This document shows, in pieces, positions 1 through 7,987 of a DNA stretch of 64,000 nucleotides; the first letter of the stretch is position 1; each line of letters starts with the position of its first letter. The notes under the pieces were generated by a model, which was not told where the DNA came from, did not search any database, and was given only the letters and a program-made list of their open reading frames with translations. The position numbers were made by a program, and so were the translations under genes. Source of the stretch: JAUWKC01 sp035527845 (GTDB lineage Bacteria; Planctomycetota; Phycisphaerae; Sedimentisphaerales; Anaerobacaceae); the NCBI GenBank assembly GCA_035527845.1, contig DATKZT010000095.1, positions 1 to 64,000 of the forward strand. The letters run 5' to 3'.

Positions 1-129
1 ATATCGATTGTGTGTTACAGTCTGTCATAGAAATGGCCTTTCTGTTTGAGTATGATTGTTGTTATAACTACTTATACTACAGACAGTTAGGCCATTTGTC
101 TATCAAAAAATCTGAAAATCCTGTGAAAT

Positions 130-1251
130 ATGCGGGTTAACACTTTCTTCTTTGAATCCACTCTGCGAGCGGTGTTCAGGCGCATAGAGCGCAGGACGGG
201 GATAGCGGTGCGATTTGAAAACGCCGAGGGGAGTTTCTGGACCGGTCAGGCGGACATGAACGGTGTGACAATCGTGAGAGAGAACCATCCCATTAGTGAC
301 TTCAACCTCACCGCGAGGTCGCTGTTCATAGATGTCTCAATGGACGATTTGATTTTGAAAGAGGCGGTTTTTGAAGAGGTGCGGCTGGAAGATGTTGAAG
401 GGAGCTACGAACGTGCCGGAATCGCCGGTAAGAGCGGGCGCTGGCAGTCTGTGTCCGCTAAAGACCGGATTCGGTTGCGCTATGAGTCGGCTGCGGAAGG
501 ACCGGCCCTTCCGCAGCGCAGGTTCAGAGTTGACCGCCTGATAGTGGATGATGCGAACGTAACAGTGCGTGACGTAGCGTACCCCGGCAGGCGCTTGGAG
601 GCTTCCGTGCAGATTGACCGTCTGGAGACGGCGCCTCTTTTTAGCACGTGGCCCCTTTTTTCTCTGCTTTTTAGGACGGAGGTTTCCGGTTATTTGAACG
701 GCGAGGCGTTCGGCATTAAGTCGCGTCAAACAGAAAGTGGAGATGAGGTGCGGTGGTATGTGGAGGACGTACCCATTGAATTCATAAGTACGTACGTCGG
801 CGGTCCTCTGCGGTGGATTCAGCAAGCTCGGCTGGGTGTGGAAGTGCGGAGTCTTCTGGGCGGGGAGGAGCGCCCCGGGACAGGCAGAATTGCGATGGGG
901 TGGAGCTTCGTTCTCAGTGACATACGAGCTGAGGTGCCGGGCGGTATCGGTCGGCTTCAGCGGGTCGTGGCCACACCGGTGGTCGCGTATTTGAACCGGC
1001 ATGCGGAGCGTCTGCCTCTCAGTTTCGGGTTTGTATTCGAGGAGGGAAGGTTCGAAGGGCGTGCATCCCTTGAGACGGTTGGTCTGTGGGAAGCGGTGGA
1101 GCATGCGCTGGTTGAGGAGATATGCAGGCGGACGGGTGCGGACCCGGACAGGCTCAAGAAAGAGGGTCGTCAGAAGCTCAGCCAGTTCAAAGATTATCTG
1201 GAGAAGCGGCTGGGAGATAGGGGCGACGCGCCGGTGAAGTCACAGCCTTAG
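130..1251 (+). CDS. AsmA/TamB-like hypothetical protein
   Basis: The 373-aa product has no recognisable catalytic motif. An in-frame stop (TGA) lies just upstream of the ATG, so the N-terminus is complete as drawn, although no clear Shine-Dalgarno is seen. The opening region (residues about 20-50, with a GSFWTGQ segment followed by a short beta-strand-like stretch) resembles the start of AsmA-like or intermembrane lipid-transport proteins. The middle alternates short hydrophobic strands with charged turns, as in beta-rich domains of that group. The C-terminal about 70 residues look helical and charged (a GRQKLSQFKDYLEKRL segment). No signal peptide is obvious. Assignment to the AsmA-like group is an inference from pattern only. 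The gene sits upstream of tsaD, which has its own promoter. Confidence 0.6.
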   Translation: MRVNTFFFESTLRAVFRRIERRTGIAVRFENAEGSFWTGQADMNGVTIVRENHPISDFNLTARSLFIDVSMDDLILKEAVFEEVRLEDVEGSYERAGIAGKSGRWQSVSAKDRIRLRYESAAEGPALPQRRFRVDRLIVDDANVTVRDVAYPGRRLEASVQIDRLETAPLFSTWPLFSLLFRTEVSGYLNGEAFGIKSRQTESGDEVRWYVEDVPIEFISTYVGGPLRWIQQARLGVEVRSLLGGEERPGTGRIAMGWSFVLSDIRAEVPGGIGRLQRVVATPVVAYLNRHAERLPLSFGFVFEEGRFEGRASLETVGLWEAVEHALVEEICRRTGADPDRLKKEGRQKLSQFKDYLEKRLGDRGDAPVKSQP

Positions 1252-1391
1252 GTCATCGCTTGGCAGTGGGAGCGGACCGCAGAACCCTGTCGATTACCAA
1301 TAGGCCGGACGTTGCTGATATCAAAGGCCGCGCGGGCCTGACGCGATAGCGGCTTCCTCGTGCTGGCGCTCTCATGTCGGAGAGCGAGACA

Positions 1392-1420
1392 TTGACAGGT
1401 GTTTTGTGTTCGGCTACCAT
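1392..1420 (+). promoter_or_regulatory. Sigma70-like promoter for tsaD
   Basis: A perfect TTGACA (1392-1397) is followed, after exactly 17 bp, by TACCAT (1415-1420). The expected transcription start (about 1427) falls at or next to the ATG at 1429, so the tsaD mRNA would be leaderless or nearly so. This also makes the upstream in-frame start at 1399 unlikely, because it lies inside the promoter. Confidence 0.55.
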
Positions 1421-1428
1421 CTTCGTTT

Positions 1429-2472
1429 ATGCCGAGCAGGAGCAAGACTGTAAACATATTGGGCATTGAGACGAGCTGCGACGAGACGGCGGCGGCGGTG
1501 GTTGGCGATGGGCGGGTTGTGAGGTCTTCTGTGGTGGCTTCGCAGCACAAGCTGCATGAGAAATACGGCGGGGTGGTGCCGGAGATTGCGTCGCGTGCGC
1601 ATATCGAGAACATATATCCGGTGATAGCGGAGGCTCTGGCCCAGGCCGGCGTCACGAGGGATGAGATTGATGCGGTGGCGGTGGCGAATCAGCCGGGGCT
1701 GACGATTGCGCTTGTGGTTGGCGTCACCGCGGCCAAGACTCTGGCGTTCGCGTGGGAAAAGCCTTTGATTGCAATCAACCATTTGCACGCCCATTTGCAG
1801 TCGGCGATGTTGGCCGAGGATAAACTGGAGCTTCCGGCGGTGGCACTGATAGTCTCGGGCGGACACACTTGTCTTTACGATTGCGAGTCGCCGCTGGAAC
1901 TGGAGCTGTTGGGTTCGACGGTTGACGACGCGGCGGGGGAGGCGTTCGATAAGGTCGCGGCGATTTTGAAGCTGCCTTATCCGGGCGGGCCGAGTATCGA
2001 AAAGGCGGCAGGCCCCGGCAATCCGAAGGCGATCAAGTTCCCTCGTTCGATGTTGGGGCGGGATTCGCTGGATTTTTCCTTCAGCGGCGTCAAGACGGCG
2101 GTGCTGTATCACTGCCGGGGACAGGATATGAAGGGCCAAGACACGGTGGACAGGATGACGGAGGAGGAGGTGGCTGATATTGCGGCATCGTTTCAGGCGG
2201 CGGTAATCGATGTCCTGGTGAAAAAAACTCAAAGGGCAGCGAAAAGAATCGGCGCCAGAACGATTCTGCTGGGCGGCGGTGTGGCGGCTAACACTGAATT
2301 GAGAAGGGCCCTGCAAGAGATGTGCGATGCTTCGAAGCCGGCGAAAAAGCTGTTAGTGGCGCCGAAACAGTATTGCACGGACAACGCGGTTATGGTAGCC
2401 TCTCTGGGGTATCATAAGTTCAAAGCCGGGCTTCTTGCCGACTTGAGTCTTGAGCCAAAAGCGACCGGCTGA
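1429..2472 (+). CDS. tsaD: tRNA t6A threonylcarbamoyltransferase TsaD
   Basis: TsaD transfers the threonylcarbamoyl group from threonylcarbamoyl-AMP to A37 of ANN-decoding tRNAs, acting with TsaB and TsaE in the cytoplasm. The 347-aa product has the ASKHA-fold signature from its first residues (ILGIETSCDETAAAV), the metal-binding histidines in NHLHAHLQ, the substrate loop VSGGHT, and the late GGGVAANTELR and CTDNAVM motifs. All key residues are present and the length is normal for the family. The ATG at 1429 was chosen over one at 1399 because the conserved domain begins directly after it and the promoter elements overlap the longer start. larB starts 32 bases downstream. Confidence 0.96.
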   Translation: MPSRSKTVNILGIETSCDETAAAVVGDGRVVRSSVVASQHKLHEKYGGVVPEIASRAHIENIYPVIAEALAQAGVTRDEIDAVAVANQPGLTIALVVGVTAAKTLAFAWEKPLIAINHLHAHLQSAMLAEDKLELPAVALIVSGGHTCLYDCESPLELELLGSTVDDAAGEAFDKVAAILKLPYPGGPSIEKAAGPGNPKAIKFPRSMLGRDSLDFSFSGVKTAVLYHCRGQDMKGQDTVDRMTEEEVADIAASFQAAVIDVLVKKTQRAAKRIGARTILLGGGVAANTELRRALQEMCDASKPAKKLLVAPKQYCTDNAVMVASLGYHKFKAGLLADLSLEPKATG

Positions 2473-2504
2473 TGAGCAGTCGGTATAGTGACGCGGGGTG
2501 ACAT

Positions 2505-3275
2505 TTGCAGATCGAGAAGTTGAAATCTTTGTTGGAGCAGGTCAAGGCCGGTGACACAAGTGTCGAGGATGCGATTGATAAACTTCGTCACCTGCCGTAC
2601 GAGGACCTGGGCTTTGCGCACGTTGACCACCATCGCCAGATTCGGCAGGGCTTTCCGGAGGTGATTTACTGTCCGGGCAAGACGACCGAGCAGATAGTGA
2701 AAATCTTCGAGAACCTGGCGGAAAAGGGCAACAACGTCCTGGCCACCAGGGCCGAGCGGCACGTTTTCGAGGCGCTGGCCGCGAGCGGGAAATTCCAAAA
2801 GGTAAGGTACGATGAGCCGGCCAGGGCGATTGTTCTGGAGCAGAAAGGGCTTGAACTGTCCGCGAGTGTGATTCCGATACTGACGGCGGGAACGGCCGAC
2901 ATACCGGTGGCGGCAGAGGCGAAGGTGACGGCCGAGATAATGGGTCAGCGCACAGAGCTGATTTGTGATGTGGGAGTCGCGGGGCTGCACCGGCTGCTCG
3001 GGCATACGCAGAAGCTGCAGAACGCCAATGTCGTAATCGTGGTGGCAGGGATGGAGGGGGCGCTGGCGAGCGTGGTGGGTGGACTGGTGAGCTGTCCTGT
3101 GATTGCGGTGCCGACCAGTATCGGGACGGGGACGAGCTTTGGCGGGCTTGCGGCGCTCTTGACCATGCTCAATAGCTGCGCTTCCGGAGTGGTGGTGGTA
3201 AATATCGACAACGGTTTCTCTGCGGGCGTAACGGCGGCGCTGATAAACAGAAAGATTGAAGGCAGCAAGGGCTGA
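2505..3275 (+). CDS. larB: Nickel-pincer cofactor synthase LarB
   Basis: LarB carboxylates and hydrolyses nicotinic acid adenine dinucleotide to pyridinium-3,5-biscarboxylate mononucleotide, the first step of nickel-pincer nucleotide cofactor synthesis. The 256-aa protein has the short N-terminal helical part (LRHLPYEDLGFAHVDHHR) and a C-terminal PurE-like domain with GTADIPVAAEA, CDVGVAGLHR and PTSIGTGTSFGG. The start is a TTG at 2505 preceded by a GGGGTGA-like ribosome site. The stop is 3 bases before nnrD, so the two are probably co-transcribed. No larC or larE is visible in the window, so it cannot be seen whether the cofactor pathway is complete in this organism. Confidence 0.93.
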   Translation: MQIEKLKSLLEQVKAGDTSVEDAIDKLRHLPYEDLGFAHVDHHRQIRQGFPEVIYCPGKTTEQIVKIFENLAEKGNNVLATRAERHVFEALAASGKFQKVRYDEPARAIVLEQKGLELSASVIPILTAGTADIPVAAEAKVTAEIMGQRTELICDVGVAGLHRLLGHTQKLQNANVVIVVAGMEGALASVVGGLVSCPVIAVPTSIGTGTSFGGLAALLTMLNSCASGVVVVNIDNGFSAGVTAALINRKIEGSKG

Positions 3276-3278
3276 TAA

Positions 3279-4139
3279 ATGCAGGCGATAAGCGATGTTC
3301 CAAAATTGAAGGCGAGAGCGGCGGATGCCCACAAGGGGGATTTTGGGAAGGTCTGCATCATTGCCGGCAGTATGGGCATGAGCGGCGCCGCGGCGATAGC
3401 GGGCCGGTCTGCGCTGCGGGCGGGAGCGGGTCTTGTCAGGGTTGCTACACCCGGAAGCGTCCTGCCCATAGTGGCGTCGATAGAGCCGTCATTTACGACG
3501 ATTCCGCTGGCCGAGGATGCGTCGGGGCGAATCTCGGCCAAGGCTATAAGTGCAATCCTTGATGCTGCCGGCGACAATGACGTGGTTGCATTCGGCCCGG
3601 GAGTCGGTGTGAGCAGCGAGCTGCGTCGGGTCCTTGAAGCACTGCTTGAGCAAGAGCATCTGCGGTTGGTTATAGACGCGGACGGGCTTAATAACCTGGC
3701 CAAAATGAAGGGCTGGCCGGCGAGGGTCAAGGCGGAGCTGATTTTTACGCCGCACCACGGTGAGATGAAGCGGCTCTGGTCCGGGCTGTTCCGAGAGGAC
3801 TTGCCGGGCGACCGGCAGGAGCAGGCGGGCCGATTGAGTGAGCGGACCAAAAGCGTTGTGGTTCTGAAGGGAGCCGGAACGGTTGTCACAGACGGCGAGA
3901 GGGTTTATATCAACAAGACAGGCAACCCTGGGATGGCGACGGCAGGGTCGGGCGATGTTCTTGCCGGCGTGATTGCGGCCCTGGCGGGTCAGGGGCTGAA
4001 TAACTTCGATGCGGCGGTCCTGGGGGTCTATGTTCACGGCCTGGCTGGCGATATTGCGGCTGCGAAGTTCGGTCAGGTCAGCCTTATGACAACGGATATA
4101 GTCGATTGCCTGCCGGAGGCCTTTTTGAGGCTTGGTTAG
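3279..4139 (+). CDS. nnrD: ADP-dependent NAD(P)H-hydrate dehydratase
   Basis: This is the YjeF C-terminal (carbohydrate-kinase-like) enzyme that repairs hydrated NAD(P)H using ADP or ATP. The 286 aa contain the early GDFGKVCIIAGSMGMSGAA phosphate-loop-like region, AFGPGVG, IDADGLNN, FTPHHGEM and the catalytic NPGMATAGSGDVLAG region. The YjeF N-terminal epimerase domain is absent, so this is a stand-alone dehydratase; the epimerase would have to be encoded elsewhere. It follows larB by 3 bases, which suggests translational coupling. The shared theme of the pair is nicotinate nucleotide chemistry. Confidence 0.93.
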   Translation: MQAISDVPKLKARAADAHKGDFGKVCIIAGSMGMSGAAAIAGRSALRAGAGLVRVATPGSVLPIVASIEPSFTTIPLAEDASGRISAKAISAILDAAGDNDVVAFGPGVGVSSELRRVLEALLEQEHLRLVIDADGLNNLAKMKGWPARVKAELIFTPHHGEMKRLWSGLFREDLPGDRQEQAGRLSERTKSVVVLKGAGTVVTDGERVYINKTGNPGMATAGSGDVLAGVIAALAGQGLNNFDAAVLGVYVHGLAGDIAAAKFGQVSLMTTDIVDCLPEAFLRLG

Positions 4140-4385
4140 CTGCTGCCGGTGGTTCCTGTGTGGACGCGGTGGCGGATTATTGCGACCGCGGGTGGAGGAG
4201 CGGGGATTCGGGGGAGTCCTATATTGTCGGTGGTATCAGAGTGCGTATGCCGTGCGTTAAAAAAAGTTGCGATTGGCGGATTTTTGTTCGGTTTTTGTTA
4301 GGGTTTTTGGAGGCGTGTGGCCGATAGAACTAATTGCCACGGACAGCTAAGGAGCAGCAGGTTCAGGAATGAACAGAGGCAAGCC

Positions 4386-4895
4386 ATGAGAATGAAGGAC
4401 GACAGGAACGAACGGATCAGGCCTGTATGCAAGTTCGGGCCGGGAGGGGATTATGTTTCTTTCTGGCCGGCGGGGTCTTTCGAGTTGCCGCAGCTCTCGC
4501 CCAACAGCCTGACGAAGGTTCTGATGTCGCTTAGCAAGATAATGCAGCATCTGGTCGCCGCGGAGTCCGGTAAGGTCTCAGGGGATTTTGCTGTGAGGTC
4601 CGGTCCGGTGGAAAGGATTGTCTATGGGAAGGGAGACTCGCAAGATGTTATTGAAGAGCACGCAAGCGAAGGGTCGGCTGACGCCGCGTCAGGTACAGTT
4701 ATTAAGGATATTCGCGCGGGTACAGGCGAGGCACTGCTATTCGCCGACGATAGGCGAATTGGCGGCGGCGCTGGGCATAAGCCGAAGCACCACATTCGAG
4801 CACATCGGCGAGCTTCGCGGAAAAGGGTTGTTGTCGGCGCAGCCCGGCAGGGCACGCTCTTTGAAGCTGACTTCGAAGGGGCAAAGTCTGCTTAG
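4386..4895 (+). CDS. Hypothetical protein overlapping lexA
   Basis: An open frame starts at an ATG behind an AGAGG sequence and runs 169 codons. Its first about 85 residues look like ordinary protein (FGPGGDYVSFWPAGSFELP, then a Leu/Met-rich amphipathic stretch). Its last about 84 codons lie entirely inside lexA in another frame and look arginine/alanine-rich, as shadow frames do here. Either a short real protein has lost its stop by a frameshift, or the overlap is genuine, or the ORF is spurious. It resembles no family I know. Its position directly before lexA invites the idea of SOS co-regulation, but nothing in the sequence proves it. Confidence 0.35.
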   Translation: MRMKDDRNERIRPVCKFGPGGDYVSFWPAGSFELPQLSPNSLTKVLMSLSKIMQHLVAAESGKVSGDFAVRSGPVERIVYGKGDSQDVIEEHASEGSADAASGTVIKDIRAGTGEALLFADDRRIGGGAGHKPKHHIRAHRRASRKRVVVGAARQGTLFEADFEGAKSA

Positions 4896-5295
4896 CAGGT
4901 TGGCGGAGGGGCCGAGCGCCTCCGTGGACGGCATACCGCTGGTCGGCAGAGTCGCTGCCGGCGCACCCATTGAGGCTGTTGAGGACAGGGACTCTCTGTC
5001 GCTGGCTTCTTGCTTCGGGGCGGGCGATGATGTCTTTGCACTCGAGGTGCGGGGCGACAGCATGGTCGGCGAGGATATTCGCGACGGCGACTACGTGATT
5101 TGTCGGCGTCGGGCCGTGGCCGATGACGGAGCGCTGGTGGTTGCTATCGTGGATAATGAGGATGCGACGCTGAAGAGATTCTACAAGGAGAGGGGCCGGG
5201 CGCGGCTGGAGCCGGCCAATGACGATTATGAGCCCATCTACTCCGACAACTGCCGCATCGAGGGCGTCGTCGTGGGCTTGGTGAGGAGATTATAG
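4645..5295 (+). CDS. lexA: LexA SOS repressor
   Basis: LexA represses DNA-damage genes and self-cleaves when stimulated by RecA filaments. The 216-aa protein has the N-terminal winged helix (LTPRQVQLLRIF, then SPTIGELAAALGISRSTTF), the Ala-Gly cleavage site near residues 105-106 (VAAGAPIE), the nucleophile Ser139 in RGDSM and the general-base Lys177 in DATLKRF. All catalytic residues are present. The ATG at 4645 was preferred to upstream in-frame TTG/ATG codons because an AAGGGAG ribosome site lies 9 bases before it. No certain LexA operator was identified by eye in the 250 bases upstream. Confidence 0.95.
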   Translation: MLLKSTQAKGRLTPRQVQLLRIFARVQARHCYSPTIGELAAALGISRSTTFEHIGELRGKGLLSAQPGRARSLKLTSKGQSLLSRLAEGPSASVDGIPLVGRVAAGAPIEAVEDRDSLSLASCFGAGDDVFALEVRGDSMVGEDIRDGDYVICRRRAVADDGALVVAIVDNEDATLKRFYKERGRARLEPANDDYEPIYSDNCRIEGVVVGLVRRL

Positions 5296-5346
5296 GCTCG
5301 TTTTGTGCGGAGTTGTCAAACCGGTTCGAATTTTCACGTTCAGCGC

Positions 5347-5733
5347 TCAGCAGTTATCTGTCAGCAGGGAATCTACAAGACAGTAAACGACTAATACGAA
5401 AGCGGCCATGAAGGCGGTGCATAGTCGCCACTGTGAACTGAGGGTCTCCAAGGCTCGGCTGGTCGTGTGAGCAAAGGTCTCTGCCTGCTGCATCAGACGT
5501 CCTGCGATTGCCGGAACAGAAAACGCTGCAACTATCGTCACAACAGCGAGCATAATGGCGCCGGCGAGGGCAAGTCTTTCCTGCAGGACTACGCGCGCCA
5601 GAATCCTTTTTTCTTCAGATTCTCTGATCTGGTTCACGACCCTGTCAGTAAAATCGGGCGGCGGCGCCTCCGAATGGGATTTCAAGGCGCGTCTGAGATT
5701 TTCGTCGAAACTGCTCAGTCTATCGGTCCTCAT
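5347..5733 (-). CDS. Small membrane protein, candidate anti-sigma partner
   Basis: The product has about 128 aa with a charged N-terminal cytoplasmic part (a FTDRVVNQI segment typical of anti-sigma-like leaders) followed by two hydrophobic segments, one near residues 55-75 and one near the C-terminus. It overlaps the end of the preceding ECF sigma gene by 14 bases. The ATG at 5733 is preceded by GGAG 9 bases away; an in-frame ATG 15 bases earlier lacks this. Gene order and topology suggest a membrane regulator that binds the sigma factor, but there is no zinc-binding HxxxCxxC motif, so this is inference. Confidence 0.7.
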   Translation of the reverse strand: MRTDRLSSFDENLRRALKSHSEAPPPDFTDRVVNQIRESEEKRILARVVLQERLALAGAIMLAVVTIVAAFSVPAIAGRLMQQAETFAHTTSRALETLSSQWRLCTAFMAAFVLVVYCLVDSLLTDNC

Positions 5734-6340
5734 AGATATCTTCTCCAAGAACGTCGGGCAAGAGCTCTTTCAGTTTTCTTCTGGCTCTGAACAAATAGGT
5801 CTTAACTGTATTTTGTCTGGTTCGCATTATCTCTGCAATGTCTCTGATGGTTCGGTCCTGACGGTAATATAATATAACCGCCGCGGCCCAGAGTCTGGGC
5901 AGTCGTTTTACCGCATCCCAGACCAATTCCTGCTGCTCGCTGCGGCACAGCGCTGTGGTTGCCGGGTCCTGTTGTATGTTATCGTCCTGTGCGGCAAGCG
6001 ATTCACACGACGGACGGTTCTTTCGAAGATAGTTCACTGCCTGGCGGTAAGCTATACTCCACAGCCAGGTCCCCAATTCGGCCTGGCCCCTGTATCGAGC
6101 AATCGCCCTGTAAGCCGCCAGGAATGTCTCGCTCGCGACATCCTCGGCCTCGTGGTCTCTAAGCCCTAACGTCCGGCAGCACAGGAAAACGTCGCTTTTG
6201 TATTTCTCGACAAGCTCGGCAAAAGCGGTGTGGTCACCGCTGCGCAGCAGGCGCAGCCACTCCGGTTTCTGGTGGTCTTTGTCTGCCAACAAGACGCTCC
6301 TTTCCAGTGTTAGTCGCGTCGTGACCTCAACAAGTTTCAT
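5720..6340 (-). CDS. ECF-family RNA polymerase sigma factor
   Basis: The 206-aa protein has sigma region 2 (HTAFAELVEKYKSDVF, then EAEDVASETFLAAYRAI and the GTWLWSIAYRQAVNYLRK helix) and region 4 (RTIRDIAEIMRTRQNTVKTY then ARRKLKELL). It would redirect RNA polymerase to a small regulon, probably under control of the overlapping membrane protein. The ATG at 6340 was chosen over one at 6403 because a good promoter occupies the bases between, and because the AAGG of a ribosome site lies 10 bases upstream of it. It is divergent from a repeat-containing membrane protein gene that may belong to the same response. Confidence 0.92.
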   Translation of the reverse strand: MKLVEVTTRLTLERSVLLADKDHQKPEWLRLLRSGDHTAFAELVEKYKSDVFLCCRTLGLRDHEAEDVASETFLAAYRAIARYRGQAELGTWLWSIAYRQAVNYLRKNRPSCESLAAQDDNIQQDPATTALCRSEQQELVWDAVKRLPRLWAAAVILYYRQDRTIRDIAEIMRTRQNTVKTYLFRARRKLKELLPDVLGEDIYEDR

Positions 6341-6374
6341 TTTCTTGAAACCTTTTTCGCCGAGGCAACGACCA

Positions 6375-6403
6375 ATTATACGGAGGCCGTTTGCCGCGGC
6401 CAA
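6375..6403 (-). promoter_or_regulatory. Sigma70-like promoter of the ECF sigma gene
   Basis: On the minus strand TTGGCC (6403-6398) and a perfect TATAAT (6380-6375) are separated by 17 bp. The predicted start near 6368 leaves a short leader of about 27 bases before the ATG at 6340, with the ribosome site in place. Confidence 0.55.
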
Positions 6404-6446
6404 AGAAATCCTGATGGAAAATCAGAGTGAAAGGAGTGAAAAGGCT

Positions 6447-7925
6447 ATGGCTGAACCAGCTTTTTTTATCGGAGCATTTCGCATTCTGTTTGTTTTGATA
6501 ATCTCAGGAGGGATTCTGGCCGTCTTTCTGGCAATTTTCTACATTTTTTACAACAAACGCGTCGAGCATAAACAAATCATGACAGCGATGGAAAAAGGGA
6601 TACCTCTGTCGGATTTGAGACCCGCCAAACCGGCAGGCTCAGTGTGGATAAGAAATCTGACAGCGGGTATTGGGTTGGCTATTCTCGCTGCCGGCTTTAT
6701 GATGCTCGGCTGGGATGCCTTTGAACACTGGATAGGCAGAGGGCCCTTTGGTTCCCCTGTGCTCTCCGAATACTTGCAGGTGGGACCTTTTATCCTCGGC
6801 GTGATTGTTCTCGGATTGGGGGTGTCACGGATTATCCGTGGGCTTCTCCAGCGAAAGGCCGAAAGAGCAGGCCCCCCTGTTGAGAAACGCCCGAACTGGA
6901 GAAGAGATCTTGCAGTGGGTATAGCTCTGGTGGTTCCCGTTCCGGCATTTCTTGTGTTCGGCTTGGAAGCCTTTCTGGATTGGGCCTTGTATGGAACCCG
7001 TCTTGAGCCTGGTCAGAAGTTCGTCGCAGCACTGTTTGTTTCGGGCCTGATACTGCCGGCTTTCGGTGTCTTGTACCTTCTGCGCGGTTTTCTGCAGTGG
7101 AGGGCTGCAAGACCGACTGAGGCTCTATCGAGGCACACAAGCGGGATAACGAACTTTGCGGTGGGTATCGCTTTGCTGTTGCCGGTTCTGCCTTTACTTA
7201 TGATAGGTGTGAACGCATTCCGGGCTTGGATTGGTTTGCGATTCCATGAGCTTTCGCCAACTGAACAGTCAATGATAGCATTCTTTCTTTTGGGTGTGAT
7301 ATTGCTTCCTTTCGGGGTCTTTTTTATTGTTCGCGGTTACCTTCACCTAAAGGCCGAAAGACCATATCCGCCTGTGGAAAAGCACCCCAATTGGATGAGG
7401 AATCTCGCCGTTGGGATTGCCCTGCTAATTCCCGTTCCAGCTTTCCTTTTGTTCGGCCGGAACGCCTTCTGGGCCTGGGTCTTCTACCATCAGGGAAATC
7501 TTACATTTGCCGACAAGTTCATGCTGGTGCTTTTCATTTCAGGGCTGATATTGCCCGCTTTCGGGATCTTCCATATCCTCCGGGCGATACTCCAGAGAAA
7601 GGCTGAAAGAAGAGCTTTCGCTATTGAGAAGGGCATCCCCTTATCACAACTCGAACCCTCCGCCTGGATAACAAATATCTCAATAGGCATTGGCTTATTT
7701 GTTCTTTCGCTGCCTCTTCTGCTTAATTTCTGGCAAATCTTTGAGTACACCAAGCGTGTGGATTACTCGCGTCTGGTTCCATTGATGCTGTTCTGGGCTG
7801 TAGCCCTGGGCCTGTTGATTCGGGGCCTGTTGTTGCGAAAAGCGGCGCGCCAAGCGCGACCTGCGGACCGAAGCAATGCCGGCGAAAGAGAAACGGCTGG
7901 CGGTACTTCCAACTTGGAAAAGTAA
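6447..7925 (+). CDS. Multi-pass membrane protein with five tandem two-TM repeats
   Basis: The 492-aa protein starts with one transmembrane helix and a short cytoplasmic segment (a MEKGIPLSDL motif reminiscent of DUF6249 proteins). It then carries five consecutive units of about 80 residues. Each unit begins with an N-x-x-(V/A/I)-G-I-(A/G)-L pattern, has two hydrophobic helices around an F-x-x-W segment, and ends in (I/L)-R-(G/A)-x-L-x-x-(K/R)-A; conserved linkers VEKxPNW join units. The EKGIPLSQL motif recurs before the last unit. The ATG at 6447 has AAGGAG 10 bases upstream; longer in-frame starts overlap the divergent sigma gene. Function is unknown. Its divergent position suggests the ECF sigma factor may control it. 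Confidence 0.85.
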   Translation: MAEPAFFIGAFRILFVLIISGGILAVFLAIFYIFYNKRVEHKQIMTAMEKGIPLSDLRPAKPAGSVWIRNLTAGIGLAILAAGFMMLGWDAFEHWIGRGPFGSPVLSEYLQVGPFILGVIVLGLGVSRIIRGLLQRKAERAGPPVEKRPNWRRDLAVGIALVVPVPAFLVFGLEAFLDWALYGTRLEPGQKFVAALFVSGLILPAFGVLYLLRGFLQWRAARPTEALSRHTSGITNFAVGIALLLPVLPLLMIGVNAFRAWIGLRFHELSPTEQSMIAFFLLGVILLPFGVFFIVRGYLHLKAERPYPPVEKHPNWMRNLAVGIALLIPVPAFLLFGRNAFWAWVFYHQGNLTFADKFMLVLFISGLILPAFGIFHILRAILQRKAERRAFAIEKGIPLSQLEPSAWITNISIGIGLFVLSLPLLLNFWQIFEYTKRVDYSRLVPLMLFWAVALGLLIRGLLLRKAARQARPADRSNAGERETAGGTSNLEK

Positions 7926-7987
7926 GGGCAAAGCGGGGAATAACCTGCCCAGGGGTACTGCGATTGTTGAACCAATCGATTTGAAAG

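Noticed and set aside
4106..4327. Small ORF after nnrD
   Set aside because: It begins inside nnrD in another frame, has no ribosome site and no protein-like pattern.
6198..6446. Longer N-terminus for the repeat membrane protein
   Set aside because: It runs antisense through the sigma gene start and its promoter; the ATG at 6447 has a proper ribosome site.
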